A stretch of 64,000 nt of DNA from NCBI GenBank assembly GCA_910588495.1, contig CAJUPU010000015.1, forward strand, positions 1-64,000. Reading direction: 5' to 3'. A program made the position numbers and the translations under genes. Below, piece by piece: positions 1 to 7,858 of the stretch (position 1 is the stretch's first letter; every line of letters starts with the position of its first letter). Source of the DNA: an uncultured Oscillospiraceae bacterium (GTDB lineage Bacteria > Bacillota > Clostridia > Oscillospirales > Oscillospiraceae). The notes beneath the pieces were generated by a model that saw only the letters and a program-made list of their open reading frames with translations, had not been told where the DNA came from and ran no database searches.

Positions 1-299
1 ACATCACGTCGGACCTGGAGAAGGTGGCGGACTACATCGCCTACCTCCACCAGGGGAAACTGCTGCTGTGCGACGAGAAGGACCGCCTGCTGGAAAGCTA
101 CGGGCGGCTGGTGTGCACCCGGGAGGAGCTGGCCCAGGTAGACCGGGGCTATGTGGTGGCCACCCGGAGGAGCCAGTATTCCACCGAGGCCCTAATCCGC
201 CGCAGGGGCGACTTCAAGCGGCTCTATCCCCGGCTGGCGGTGGAACCGGTGACGCTGGACGAGCTGATGGTATTCGTGGTAAAGGGGGAGAAAGCATGA
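1..299 (+). CDS. ABC transporter ATP-binding protein, C-terminal part (5' end outside window)
   Basis: The reading frame is open from the first base and ends at 297-299. The visible 98 or so residues begin ITSDLEKVADYIAYLHQGKL, which matches the region just after the H-loop of ABC-2 exporter ATPases (handling of the 'bias' state, then a poorly conserved tail). Walker A, Walker B and the signature motif lie upstream of the window. The stop overlaps the ATG of the next gene (ATGA), so it is translationally coupled to the permease that follows and probably powers it. Substrate unknown. Confidence 0.8.
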   Translation, partial: ITSDLEKVADYIAYLHQGKLLLCDEKDRLLESYGRLVCTREELAQVDRGYVVATRRSQYSTEALIRRRGDFKRLYPRLAVEPVTLDELMVFVVKGEKA

Positions 300-955
300 C
301 CGGCCTGATCCTAAAGGATTTTCTCATCCTGCGCAAGACCCTGCGCAGCTATCTGCTGATCCTCGCCATCTATGTGGCGGTGGCCTTCGCGGGATATTGG
401 TCGTCCTCCTTCGTGGGCGGCTTCATGATGGTGATGGTGGCCTTGCTGCCCATGAACGTATTTGCCTATGACAAGCAGGCCAGGTGGGACGTGTACGGCC
501 TATCCCTGCCAGTGGGCCGCACCAAAACGGTGGCGGCACGGTATCTGGCGGTGCTGATCATGTTCGCGGCCTCCGCGGTCCTCACCACCGTGTTGGGCGT
601 AGCGATGAGCATTGCGGGCCGCATGGAGGAGAGCCTGGGAGAGTACATGCTCTCCTGCGCCATCTGCGTCGTGGTCGCCATGCTGGTCAACGCCATGATG
701 CTGCCCTTCCTGTACAAATTCGGCCCGGAACGGGCGAGGATGATGTTCTATGGCGTTTTGGGGCTGTTCGTGCTGGCGGGGGCGCTGCTCCTGTTCCCCC
801 TGGGGGGCCTGGAATGGCTCAAGTCCCTGGAGATCGCCGAGCCCACCTTTGCGCAGGCGGTCCTCGTCCCCGTTGCGGCGGCCCTTGCGGGGCTGGCCCT
901 GCTGGCGGTGTCCTTCCTGCTGTCCCGGCACTTTTATGGCTCGAAAGACGTGTGA
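296..955 (+). CDS. ABC-2 type transporter permease
   Basis: This 219-residue membrane protein starts at an ATG overlapping the stop of the ATPase gene. About six hydrophobic segments are visible (residues about 19-60 in two helices, then about 85-110, 122-145, 160-178 and 192-215). There is a conserved-looking cytoplasmic stretch DKQARWDVYGLSLPVGRTK between helices 2 and 3, typical of the ABC2_membrane_5 type permeases encoded beside a GntR/ATPase pair. It probably forms the export channel with the upstream ATPase. Substrate cannot be told from sequence. Confidence 0.75.
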   Translation: MTGLILKDFLILRKTLRSYLLILAIYVAVAFAGYWSSSFVGGFMMVMVALLPMNVFAYDKQARWDVYGLSLPVGRTKTVAARYLAVLIMFAASAVLTTVLGVAMSIAGRMEESLGEYMLSCAICVVVAMLVNAMMLPFLYKFGPERARMMFYGVLGLFVLAGALLLFPLGGLEWLKSLEIAEPTFAQAVLVPVAAALAGLALLAVSFLLSRHFYGSKDV

Positions 956-962
956 GGTGAAC

Positions 963-1124
963 ATGATGAAGCACTGCGGCAATTGCGGCAAAGATTTCGA
1001 CACCCAGGAGACCCAGCGCCCCGTCCGCGGCGGCGGCCCGCGCGAAACGGATGACCCATCCGGCGACATCGCCGCCCTCATGCTCTTGCTGGGGCTGCTC
1101 CTGGTGGTCGTGTTCCTCTGTTGA
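963..1124 (+). CDS. small zinc-ribbon membrane protein (53 aa)
   Basis: An ATG eight bases after the permease stop, preceded by GAGGTGA, opens a 53-codon frame. Residues 5-8 form a CGNC knuckle, so half a zinc ribbon is visible; a second CxxC is missing. A hydrophobic helix (IAALMLLLGLLLVVVFL) ends the protein, giving a single C-terminal membrane anchor with the knuckle in the cytosol. Tight linkage suggests co-expression with the ABC exporter. Function unknown; the good ribosome site and operon position support a real gene. Confidence 0.55.
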   Translation: MMKHCGNCGKDFDTQETQRPVRGGGPRETDDPSGDIAALMLLLGLLLVVVFLC

Positions 1125-1162
1125 CCTCCCCGTTTTCCCTTGCATTTTCCTTCCAGCCCATA

Positions 1163-1204
1163 TATAATGAAATGGCTTCCTTGTGGAGGCCATTTCATTT
1201 ATAC
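1163..1204 (+). terminator. hairpin terminator after the ABC operon
   Basis: AATGAAATGGC and GCCATTTCATT pair around a short loop, followed by TTTATA. It separates the ABC genes from the L,D-transpeptidase gene, whose ribosome site begins 12 bases later. Confidence 0.55.
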
Positions 1205-1229
1205 ACCAGATATGGTAGGAGGTATCCCT

Positions 1230-2273
1230 TTGAAACGAATCCCCAGCCTTTTCCCGGCCCTGCTCGCCGCCGCCCTGCTCCTCGGCGCGGGCATATCGGC
1301 GGTCTGGGCCGCCGGGCCCGCGGCGGGCGGCAAGCCCTATTACATCGAGGTCGATCGGGCCCAGAGCACCGTCACCGTCTACGAGCCGGACGAACACGGC
1401 CAGTACACCGTCCCGGTGAAGGCCATGGTGTGCTCCACCGGCCGGAAGGGCCACGCCACCCCCACCGGCACCTTTGCCATCGGCGGGCGGTGGAGCTGGC
1501 TGCACATGATCGACGGCTCCTACGGCCAGTACGCCACCCAGATCTCCGGCAACATCCTGTTCCACTCGGTGTGCTACACCGAAAAGGACCCCTCCACCCT
1601 GATGACGGAGGAATACAACGGCCTGGGGGCCCCGGCCTCCCTGGGCTGCGTCCGCCTCCAGACCGCCGACGCCAAGTGGATCTATGACAACTGCCCCCGG
1701 GGCACCAAGGTCACGATTTTCGACGGCGAAGAGCCCGGCCCCCTGGGCAGGCCGGACAAGCTTGTGGACCACATCTCGGAGGACATGGCCAACGGCTGGG
1801 ACCCCACCGATCCCAGGCCGGACAACCCCTGGCACCACATCCTGGGGGACGCCGCCCCCGTCCCGCCCCCGGAGGGACAGGCGGTGTCCTGCGCCCACAT
1901 GGCCCAGACCCTCTACGGCCTGTCCGGCGAGACCGGGCTGGAGACCCCCTCGGAGTTCGTCGCCTGGGCCGCCCAGCGCCGCCTGCTGGACGATATCGCC
2001 GGGCAGGGCTTCGACCCCGGCGCCCCCATCACCCGGCAGGAGCTGATCGCCATGCTCTACCGGTTCGAAACGGCCTGCGGCGGCCCCCAGCCCTCCGGCT
2101 CCCTGGCCCGCTTCGCCGACAGCGCCCAGATACATACCTACGCCGTCCCGGCCATGCGCTGGGCGGTGGGCGGCGGGCTGATCCAGGGCACCTCGGACGA
2201 TACCCTCCACCCCGGGGACTACGCCACCCAGGACCAGCTGGCCATCATCCTGGAGCGCTACGGCAGGCTCTGA
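1230..2273 (+). CDS. L,D-transpeptidase (YkuD) with C-terminal SLH repeats, secreted
   Basis: The start is a TTG at 1230 with TAGGAGG seven bases before it; the longer upstream frame lacks a ribosome site and would put extra residues before the signal peptide. Residues 1-30 are a Sec signal peptide (KR then a long hydrophobic run). A YkuD catalytic domain spans about residues 35-155, with His112 and the SLGCVRL motif (Cys140, Arg142), the residues that form 3-3 peptidoglycan cross-links or attach proteins to the wall. Two SLH-like repeats follow (about 215-345), which normally bind pyruvylated wall polymer. So the enzyme should be exported and held in the cell wall. The family assignment is firm; which cross-link it makes is not visible. 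Confidence 0.88.
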   Translation: MKRIPSLFPALLAAALLLGAGISAVWAAGPAAGGKPYYIEVDRAQSTVTVYEPDEHGQYTVPVKAMVCSTGRKGHATPTGTFAIGGRWSWLHMIDGSYGQYATQISGNILFHSVCYTEKDPSTLMTEEYNGLGAPASLGCVRLQTADAKWIYDNCPRGTKVTIFDGEEPGPLGRPDKLVDHISEDMANGWDPTDPRPDNPWHHILGDAAPVPPPEGQAVSCAHMAQTLYGLSGETGLETPSEFVAWAAQRRLLDDIAGQGFDPGAPITRQELIAMLYRFETACGGPQPSGSLARFADSAQIHTYAVPAMRWAVGGGLIQGTSDDTLHPGDYATQDQLAIILERYGRL

Positions 2274-2283
2274 CCGGGACACG

Positions 2284-2317
2284 AAAAGCGCCCCCGCTCA
2301 CGGCGGGGGCGCTGTTT
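2284..2317. terminator. bidirectional rho-independent terminator
   Basis: AGCGCCCCCGC and GCGGGGGCGCT form an 11-bp stem with A-rich left and T-rich right flanks. It lies between the convergent L,D-transpeptidase and SLH-protein genes and can serve both. Confidence 0.8.
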
Positions 2318-2327
2318 GTGGTCTCTC

Positions 2328-3527
2328 TTATTTCTCCGCGTTCAGGCGGGCCTCTTCCACATAGGCCCGGTGGAGGAAGGTGACGATCTGGCCCCGGGTG
2401 CAGGTGTCGTCGGGGCTGAACTCGCCGGCCTCCAGGTCGGTGCCGTTGGTGATGCCGTTGGCCACCGCCCAGTCCACGGCGGCGGCGTAGTCGGCGTCCT
2501 CCGCCACGTCCTTGAACTCGCTCTTGTCGGCCTCGGGCTTGTCGAAGGCCTGCCAGATGTAGCTGACGGCGGTGGCGCGGGTGCAGTCCTTGTTCTCGTC
2601 AAAGTCCTCGCCGATGATGCCCTTACCCATGGCCCACTTGCCGGCGGAGATCAGGTCGATAGCGGAGGCCTCGCCCTTGTCCTGGGCGGCCCGGTACAGG
2701 AAGGTCAGGATCTGGAGCTGGGTGCAGGTGGCGTCCGGCTCAAAGGTGGTCTCGCTGGTGCCGTTGGTGACGGCGGGGGTGTGGGCCACCGCCCACTTCA
2801 CGGCGTCCTCGTAGTACGCGCCCTCCTCCACGTCGGTGAAGGCGGGAGCGGTGGGCTCGGGATCATCGGGCTTGTCGGTCTCATCAGGCTTGTCGGTCTC
2901 CTCAGGCTTGGCTTCGGCGGTAAAGAGCATGGTGCCCTTGATCACCACAGTGCTCCCATTCTTCATAACGCCCCACTCGAACAGGGTGGCGCCGCCAAAG
3001 AACTCGCACAGGCTGTCGCTGGAAATGCTGAGGGTCATGACGCCGGAGCTGTCCTTCTCCAGCTTACCGCCCATCTCCTCCACCATGGTGGCAAAGGTGC
3101 CGGCGGACTGGCTCTTGCCGCTGACCTGGGTCAGGGAGGAGGCGTATTTCTCCTCGTAGGGGGCCAGGACATTCTTCCCGGACTCCTTCACCACCAGCCG
3201 CTCATCATAGGTGCCGTCCTTGTCCAGGTCGGTGAAAAAGCGGAAATAGACGTTGTGGGAGGACCGCAGTCCCGTCCAGGTGAACTCGGAGCCCTGGGGA
3301 AGGATGCGGGTGGCATCCACGCGGGACGTCGCCTCGTCATAGCTGCGGCTGGTGTTGAGATACCGGACCATGTACTCGCCGTCCACTCCCATCTCGGTGG
3401 GGTCCGGCTTGTCCAGGTCCACGGTGTAGCTGCCCTCAGGAACTTCGCTGTCCGCCGCGAAGGCGGGAACGGCCAGCCCCAGGCACATGACCAGGGCCAG
3501 GAACAGTGCTGAAAAACGTTTTTTCAT
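2328..3527 (-). CDS. secreted SLH-domain protein
   Basis: The chosen start (ATG at 3527, AGGAGAG upstream) gives 399 residues opening with a signal peptide MKKRFSALFLALVMCLGLAVPAFA. The N-terminal 180 or so residues after cleavage have no family I recognise. A charged linker with repeated ETDKPDE units leads into three SLH repeats (about residues 225-399), each with the usual F-x-DV start and an internal TNGT/PDxTCTR motif. The protein is likely tethered to the cell wall. It is convergent with another SLH protein, so the two may be wall components used together. Confidence 0.8.
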   Translation of the reverse strand: MKKRFSALFLALVMCLGLAVPAFAADSEVPEGSYTVDLDKPDPTEMGVDGEYMVRYLNTSRSYDEATSRVDATRILPQGSEFTWTGLRSSHNVYFRFFTDLDKDGTYDERLVVKESGKNVLAPYEEKYASSLTQVSGKSQSAGTFATMVEEMGGKLEKDSSGVMTLSISSDSLCEFFGGATLFEWGVMKNGSTVVIKGTMLFTAEAKPEETDKPDETDKPDDPEPTAPAFTDVEEGAYYEDAVKWAVAHTPAVTNGTSETTFEPDATCTQLQILTFLYRAAQDKGEASAIDLISAGKWAMGKGIIGEDFDENKDCTRATAVSYIWQAFDKPEADKSEFKDVAEDADYAAAVDWAVANGITNGTDLEAGEFSPDDTCTRGQIVTFLHRAYVEEARLNAEK

Positions 3528-3662
3528 GCTCTTCTCTCCTTGATTTCTTCTTCTTTTACCGGGCGTTTTGCCCCGTATGGTCAATTCTACGGCAAACCCC
3601 CAAAAATTGCAAGCCTTATTTGGCAAAAGGACAAAAAACCACCCTTGATGTGGGGATCTCAT

Positions 3663-4019
3663 CTATCGCGGCAGATCCTGCCCCGCCTCCTTCCGGCCCT
3701 TCCACCTTCGCCAGGCCAGCCGGGCGGTGAGGACGGGCAGCGCCGCCGTCAGCGCGCTCAGCCCCAGATAGGCCAGGAACATCAGCCACACCGCGGGGCC
3801 GCAGGGCCCGTCGGGGGACCTTATCAGCCGCCATGTTTCCAGCAGGCCCGCCAGCGGGGACCAGCCCGCGCCGCTCAGATACGGGTTGCACAGGGTGAGA
3901 TAGCCCAGCGCCAGCGCCGTCCAGCCCTGGATGAGATAGGGATGCCTTTTCGCCAACAGCAGGGGCAGGCCGAGGATGAGCGCCGCCCCCCCCCCGATAA
4001 AAACATCACGTCGAGGCAT
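3663..4019 (-). CDS. hypothetical membrane protein (118 aa)
   Basis: Three or four hydrophobic segments (about residues 7-23, 33-45, 74-100) and a basic tail are visible. The start overlaps the end of the upstream regulator by 14 bases, so it is probably translated from the same message and may be the gene that regulator controls or acts through. I do not recognise a family. Confidence 0.6.
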   Translation of the reverse strand: MPRRDVFIGGGAALILGLPLLLAKRHPYLIQGWTALALGYLTLCNPYLSGAGWSPLAGLLETWRLIRSPDGPCGPAVWLMFLAYLGLSALTAALPVLTARLAWRRWKGRKEAGQDLPR

Positions 4020-4362
4020 TGAAGAGCATGGCCAGCATCAGCACCATTCCGACCACCGTCAGGACGATCCCCAAGATCTGGGCGGGCCTCAGTCCCTTCC
4101 GCTCCACATAGACCAGCTTGGGCTCTGGCTCCGCCCCGCCGGTCTCCGCCTCCGGCCGGGGCGGCTCCCCCTCCCGGACCAGCTCGTCCACACTCACCCC
4201 GAACAGGTCCGCCAGCCGGATCAGCTTGTCCAGCTCGGGCACCGACTGGGCCGTCTCCCACTTGCTCACCGACTGCCGGGACACCTCCAGTTTCTCCGCC
4301 AGCTCCCCCTGGGACAGGCCCAGCTGGGTGCGCAGGGCCAGGATCTTTTCCGATAAGTTCAT
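4006..4362 (-). CDS. XRE-family regulator with C-terminal membrane anchor
   Basis: The ATG at 4362 has AGAAAGGAGG eight bases upstream, so the longer frame running into the repeat region is rejected. Residues 5-60 are a Cro/C1 helix-turn-helix (LGLSQGELAEKLEVSRQSVSKWE). A proline/glutamate linker follows and then one transmembrane helix (about 95-115). HTH proteins with a tail helix usually sense membrane state or bind a membrane partner; the overlapping downstream membrane gene is the natural candidate. Target operator not identified. Confidence 0.85.
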   Translation of the reverse strand: MNLSEKILALRTQLGLSQGELAEKLEVSRQSVSKWETAQSVPELDKLIRLADLFGVSVDELVREGEPPRPEAETGGAEPEPKLVYVERKGLRPAQILGIVLTVVGMVLMLAMLFNAST

Positions 4363-4460
4363 ATCATCGGCCTCCTTTCTGGGGCTCATTTTAGCGGTCC
4401 CCCGGCCGAAACGCAACCGATCCGGCTTGGAAATTTTAGCAACCAGCGGTTGCATCCGGG

Positions 4461-4496
4461 AAAAAGGGCCCCTCCGGCGAGCGGAGGGGCCCTTTT
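4461..4496. terminator. bidirectional rho-independent terminator
   Basis: GGGCCCCTCCG and CGGAGGGGCCC pair over a GCGAG loop with A5 to the left and T4 to the right. On the minus strand it ends transcripts from the short-chain dehydrogenase gene. Confidence 0.75.
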
Positions 4497-4751
4497 CTTC
4501 GCTGTTGTCACGCTGTGAAGCGGCCAGGGCGCTCGGTCGCTTTCCCTCCGACTCGGCCAAGACCCGCTCCCGCTGCGCGGCGGCTGGGCTCTTGCCCTCG
4601 CTCCGCTCCAAGCTTCCTCGCTGTCCGCTTCTCCGCGCTTCGCTGTTGTCACGCTGCGAAGCGGTCAGGACGTTCGGTCGCTTTCCCTCCGACTCGGCCA
4701 AGACCCGCCCCCGCTTCGCGGCGGCTGGGCTCTTGCCTTCGCTCCGCTCCA
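4497..4751. repeat. two 114-bp direct repeats in an intergenic element
   Basis: The 421-base space 4363-4783 has no gene beyond the terminator. It holds two copies (4497-4610 and 4638-4751, offset 141) of a GC-rich unit containing TTGTCACGCTG, TCGGTCGCTTTCCCTCCGAC and GGCTGGGCTCTTGCC. They differ at about ten positions. The segment 4757-4783 (GCTGCTCACGACGGCTCCGC) resembles sequences at 23755 and 30507, so this belongs to the intergenic family also seen inside the ribosomal operon. Confidence 0.8.
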
Positions 4752-4783
4752 TCCGCGCTGCTCACGACGGCTCCGCGCTTCTC

Positions 4784-5521
4784 TCAGGTCATGGCCGCGC
4801 CGTCCACCTTCAGCACGGTGCCGGTGACGTAGCTTGCCTGGTCGCTGGCCAGATACAGGAAGGCGTTGGCCACGTCCTCGGGCTGGCCCACCCGGCCCAG
4901 GGGGATCCCGGCGGAGATCCGGTCCACCATCTCCTTGGGCAGGGCCGCCACCATGTCGGTGGCGGTGACGCCAGGGGCCACCGCGTTGACGCGGATCTGG
5001 TCCTTCGCCAGCTCCCGGGCCAGGGACTTGGTGAAGCCGTTGACGGCAAATTTGGTGGTGGGGTAGGCACTGCCCGAGGGCTGGCCGTACTCGGACACCA
5101 TGGAGCTGGTGTTCAGGATCACGCCGCCCCCCTGCTCCTTCATGATCCGGGCCGCCGCCTGGGCACACACGAACAGCGCCTTCACGTTCAGGTCCAGGAT
5201 CTTGCCGAACTCCTCCACGGTGTAGTCGTACAGGCTGGTCCGGGAGGACACCCCCGCGTTGTTCACCAGGATGTCCACACCGCCGAACTTCTCCTTCGCC
5301 GCGGCGAAGGCCGCCCCCACCGCCTGGGGGTCGCACAGGTCGGGGCAGGCGCCCATCACCCGGCCCTCGTAGGCGGACAGCTGGGCCAGGGCCTTGTCCA
5401 CGGTCTCCTGGCGGGAGCCGCACACCACCACGTTGGCCCCGTTGTCCAGGAAGGTCTTGACGATGGAAAAACCGATGCCCCGGGTGCCGCCGGTGACGAC
5501 GGCCGTTTTGTTTTTCAGCAT
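4784..5521 (-). CDS. short-chain dehydrogenase/reductase, FabG-like
   Basis: At 245 residues this is a normal classical SDR. Visible are the TGGTRGIG nucleotide-binding loop (residues 10-17), NNAG (about 87-90), the catalytic serine in NTSSMVSEYG and YPTTK (Tyr/Lys pair), followed by the usual PG motif. The arginine/serine pattern after strand 2 (CGSRQE) suggests NADPH preference. It probably reduces a 3-oxoacyl or similar carbonyl group in the cytosol; it sits alone, away from fatty-acid genes, so I would not call it the housekeeping FabG. Confidence 0.85.
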   Translation of the reverse strand: MLKNKTAVVTGGTRGIGFSIVKTFLDNGANVVVCGSRQETVDKALAQLSAYEGRVMGACPDLCDPQAVGAAFAAAKEKFGGVDILVNNAGVSSRTSLYDYTVEEFGKILDLNVKALFVCAQAAARIMKEQGGGVILNTSSMVSEYGQPSGSAYPTTKFAVNGFTKSLARELAKDQIRVNAVAPGVTATDMVAALPKEMVDRISAGIPLGRVGQPEDVANAFLYLASDQASYVTGTVLKVDGAAMT

Positions 5522-5672
5522 GGTAAAAACTTTTTTTCACAGTTTCGGCGTTTCCAGCAGAAAACGCCGCCGGTCTCACGCACTGTGGTAAAGTCTACCC
5601 GACCACGGGGAATTTGTCAATAGTTTAACAGACTTTGGGCCACATTTTGGATCCCCATTTTCCCACAGACTG

Positions 5673-5681
5673 TGCTATAAT
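5673..5681 (+). promoter_or_regulatory. extended -10 promoter for the PepSY gene
   Basis: TGCTATAAT is a perfect extended -10; no good -35 hexamer lies 16-18 bases upstream. It is 80 bases before the start codon at 5762 in the divergent spacer. Confidence 0.6.
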
Positions 5682-5761
5682 GGAATCAGTACCTTTCCAA
5701 CATCCGGATTGAGAAGCTGCACCGGAGGCTATTGGCACAGCTTCTGAAAGGAGACCTCACC

Positions 5762-6805
5762 ATGCCCGACCTCAAGACCATGCTGGACACCCCGAAGAAA
5801 GTCCGCACCGCTATCCTGTGCGGCCTGGTGGCCCTGGCCACCCTCGCCGCCATCGTCGCATACGCCGTCTGGGCCCTCGCGGGCCCCCGGGAGGGATCTG
5901 CCCCGCCGGAGCAGAGCGCCCCGGCCTCCGCCGCCCCGGAGCAGTCCGGCCCCCCCAGCCCGCCGGTGGGGCTGGTCCCCGCCCTGACCATCGACCAGGC
6001 CCGGGCGCTGGCCCTGGCCGACGCCGGGGTGTCCGAGGGGGATGCGGAGATCGCCCGGGAGGCCCTGGCCGAGGACAACGGCCTGTGGGTGTATGAGTTC
6101 CGCTTCCACACCGCCGACACCCGGTACGAGTACAAGCTCAACGCCAACACCGGGGAGGTGCGGGGCAAGGTGAAGGAGGTCCTCGTTCCCTCCGTCCCCC
6201 AGGCGAGCGCCCCGGCGGAGAGCGCGCCGCCCACCCAGTCCGCGCCGCCCGCCCAGTCCGCGCCGCCCGCCCCGTCCGATCCCCCGGCCCAGTCCGCCCC
6301 ACCGGCCCAGTCCGCACGGCCCGCCCAGTCCGCGCCTTTGCACAGCGCGTCGCCCGCCGGCGTGGGGGTGGAGGGAGCCAAGGCCGCCGCCCTGGCGGAC
6401 GCGGGGGTGTCCGCCGCCCTGGCCGTGTTCACCCAGGTGGAACAAGACTATGAGAACGGGACGCTGGTGTACGAGCTGGAGTTCCACACCGCCACCCACG
6501 AATACGACTATAAGATCGACGCCGCCACCGGCGCGGTGTACAGCCGGGAGGCCGAGGCCTTCCAGGCCGCCCTGCCCAGCCCGTCCCCCGGCGGCATGTA
6601 CATCGGCATGGACCGGGCCAAGGCCGCCGCCCTGGAGCGGGCGGGACTGAGCGCCGCCCAAGTGATCTTTACCCACGTCTCCATGGACCGGGACGACGGC
6701 AGGATGGTGTACGAGATCGAATTCCGCCAGGGCCGCGTGGAGTACGAGTTCAAGATCGATGCCGCCACCGGCGCCGTCCTGGAGCACGGGATGGACCCGG
6801 ACTGA
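5762..6805 (+). CDS. membrane-anchored protein with three PepSY domains
   Basis: ATG at 5762 is preceded by GAAAGGAGAC. Residues 17-43 form an N-terminal transmembrane or signal-anchor segment. Three PepSY modules follow (about 80-145, 205-270, 280-345), each beginning with the helix pattern I-DxAxAxALxxAG and ending with YEYKInAxTGxV. The first and second are separated by a low-complexity linker of Pro/Ala/Ser/Gln units (about 150-200). PepSY domains are thought to inhibit or chaperone extracytoplasmic proteases or bind wall polymer; the exact role is unknown. Tandem PepSY proteins like this are common in Oscillospiraceae. Confidence 0.8.
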   Translation: MPDLKTMLDTPKKVRTAILCGLVALATLAAIVAYAVWALAGPREGSAPPEQSAPASAAPEQSGPPSPPVGLVPALTIDQARALALADAGVSEGDAEIAREALAEDNGLWVYEFRFHTADTRYEYKLNANTGEVRGKVKEVLVPSVPQASAPAESAPPTQSAPPAQSAPPAPSDPPAQSAPPAQSARPAQSAPLHSASPAGVGVEGAKAAALADAGVSAALAVFTQVEQDYENGTLVYELEFHTATHEYDYKIDAATGAVYSREAEAFQAALPSPSPGGMYIGMDRAKAAALERAGLSAAQVIFTHVSMDRDDGRMVYEIEFRQGRVEYEFKIDAATGAVLEHGMDPD

Positions 6806-6904
6806 CCCCAGGTGCGAAGCGTATCCCCGCCGTTTTTCTCAGATCGCGTCAAAAAATGGCAAAAAAGATTGTCTTTTGGGGGCAGCTGTGTCATACTGTT
6901 CCTT

Positions 6905-7068
6905 AGGACCTGTATTCACAGCCTCGATTCACCATCTCGCCGGGTCTTTTCCCATCATGCTGCGTTGGATCTTCTTGCAATCAACACAGTTATTCCTGCG
7001 AAAATTCGCCTTGCCTGACGGGAAAATCCCTCGGCCATCCGGCGCTCTCGGCTGTGAATACAGGTTCT
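6905..7068. mobile_element. 164-bp MITE-like element, copy 1
   Basis: The element is bounded by near-perfect 19-bp terminal inverted repeats (AGGACCTGTATTCACAGCC and its complement ending GGTTCT). A second copy of exactly 164 bp is at 62501-62664, with most internal bases identical. It has no coding capacity, so it should depend on a transposase supplied elsewhere. Flanking TT/TA-rich bases do not give a clear target duplication. The rest of the gene-free stretch 6806-7195 shows nothing else I can name. Confidence 0.8.
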
Positions 7069-7195
7069 TATTGGCGAGCACGCATTTTTGAGCACACAAG
7101 GGAGAGATCGACGATGGCATCATGCAACACATGGAACGGGGCCCTGCCCGCCGGGCGTCCCCTTTGCGGCGTGCGGGGCCTTCCGGGAGCCTGAC

Positions 7196-7822
7196 ATGCT
7201 GGAGGTACGGGAACTGTGCAAGAGCTACGGCGGGCGGCAGGTCCTCGCCCCCGTCAGCTTCGTGCTCCCTCCGGGCCGGTGCCTGGGCCTGGCGGGGAGC
7301 AACGGCTCGGGAAAATCCACCCTGCTGCGGCTGCTGGCCCAGGTCCAGCGGCCGGACAGCGGCGACGTGCTCTACCGGGGGAGGAGCGTGCTGGGCGACC
7401 GGCAGTTCCTCCGCCGCACCCTGGGCTACGCCCCCCAGAGCGCCGAGCTGGCGGTCGGGCTGACGGTAGAGGGCCAGCTCAAGCTGTGGCAGAGGGCCTG
7501 CGGCCTCACCGGGCCTGTGCCCGGGGAGGTGCTGGAGCTGCTGGGGCTGGAGGAGCTGCTGCGCCGCCCCATCCGCGCCCTGTCCGGCGGCATGGCCCAG
7601 CGGGTGAGCATCGCTCTGGCCCTGCTGTCCCGGCCCCAGGTGCTGCTGATGGACGAGGCCACCGCCGGGCTGGACCAGGACTATGTGCCCCGGCTGCTGG
7701 ACTATCTGGAGTCCTTTTTGGCGGCGGGGGGGAGCCTGATCTGGTGCAGCCACCACCCCCAGGAGCTGGAGCGGCTGTGCGGCGCGGTGCTGCGCCTGGA
7801 GGCGGGCCGCCCCGCCATCTGA
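7196..7822 (+). CDS. ABC transporter ATP-binding protein
   Basis: I chose the ATG at 7196 (GGGAGC upstream), which begins MLEVRELCKSYGG, the normal first strand of an ABC ATPase; the longer frame runs out of the MITE flank. Visible: Walker A GSNGSGKST (residues 33-41), Q-loop YAPQS, signature LSGGMAQR, Walker B VLLMDEAT, D-loop and H-loop (CSHH). At 208 residues it is short but complete. It starts an operon with a zinc-ribbon protein and two permeases and presumably energises export of an unknown substrate. Confidence 0.9.
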   Translation: MLEVRELCKSYGGRQVLAPVSFVLPPGRCLGLAGSNGSGKSTLLRLLAQVQRPDSGDVLYRGRSVLGDRQFLRRTLGYAPQSAELAVGLTVEGQLKLWQRACGLTGPVPGEVLELLGLEELLRRPIRALSGGMAQRVSIALALLSRPQVLLMDEATAGLDQDYVPRLLDYLESFLAAGGSLIWCSHHPQELERLCGAVLRLEAGRPAI

Positions 7823-7858
7823 CCGGAACACTATGACGGAAGGACGGAGGTATCTATC

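Noticed and set aside
4363..4752. N-terminal extension of the XRE regulator (130 extra residues)
   Set aside because: The extra residues come from the intergenic repeats (ERSEGKSPAAAKR-type translation twice) and precede a strong ribosome site at the true start.
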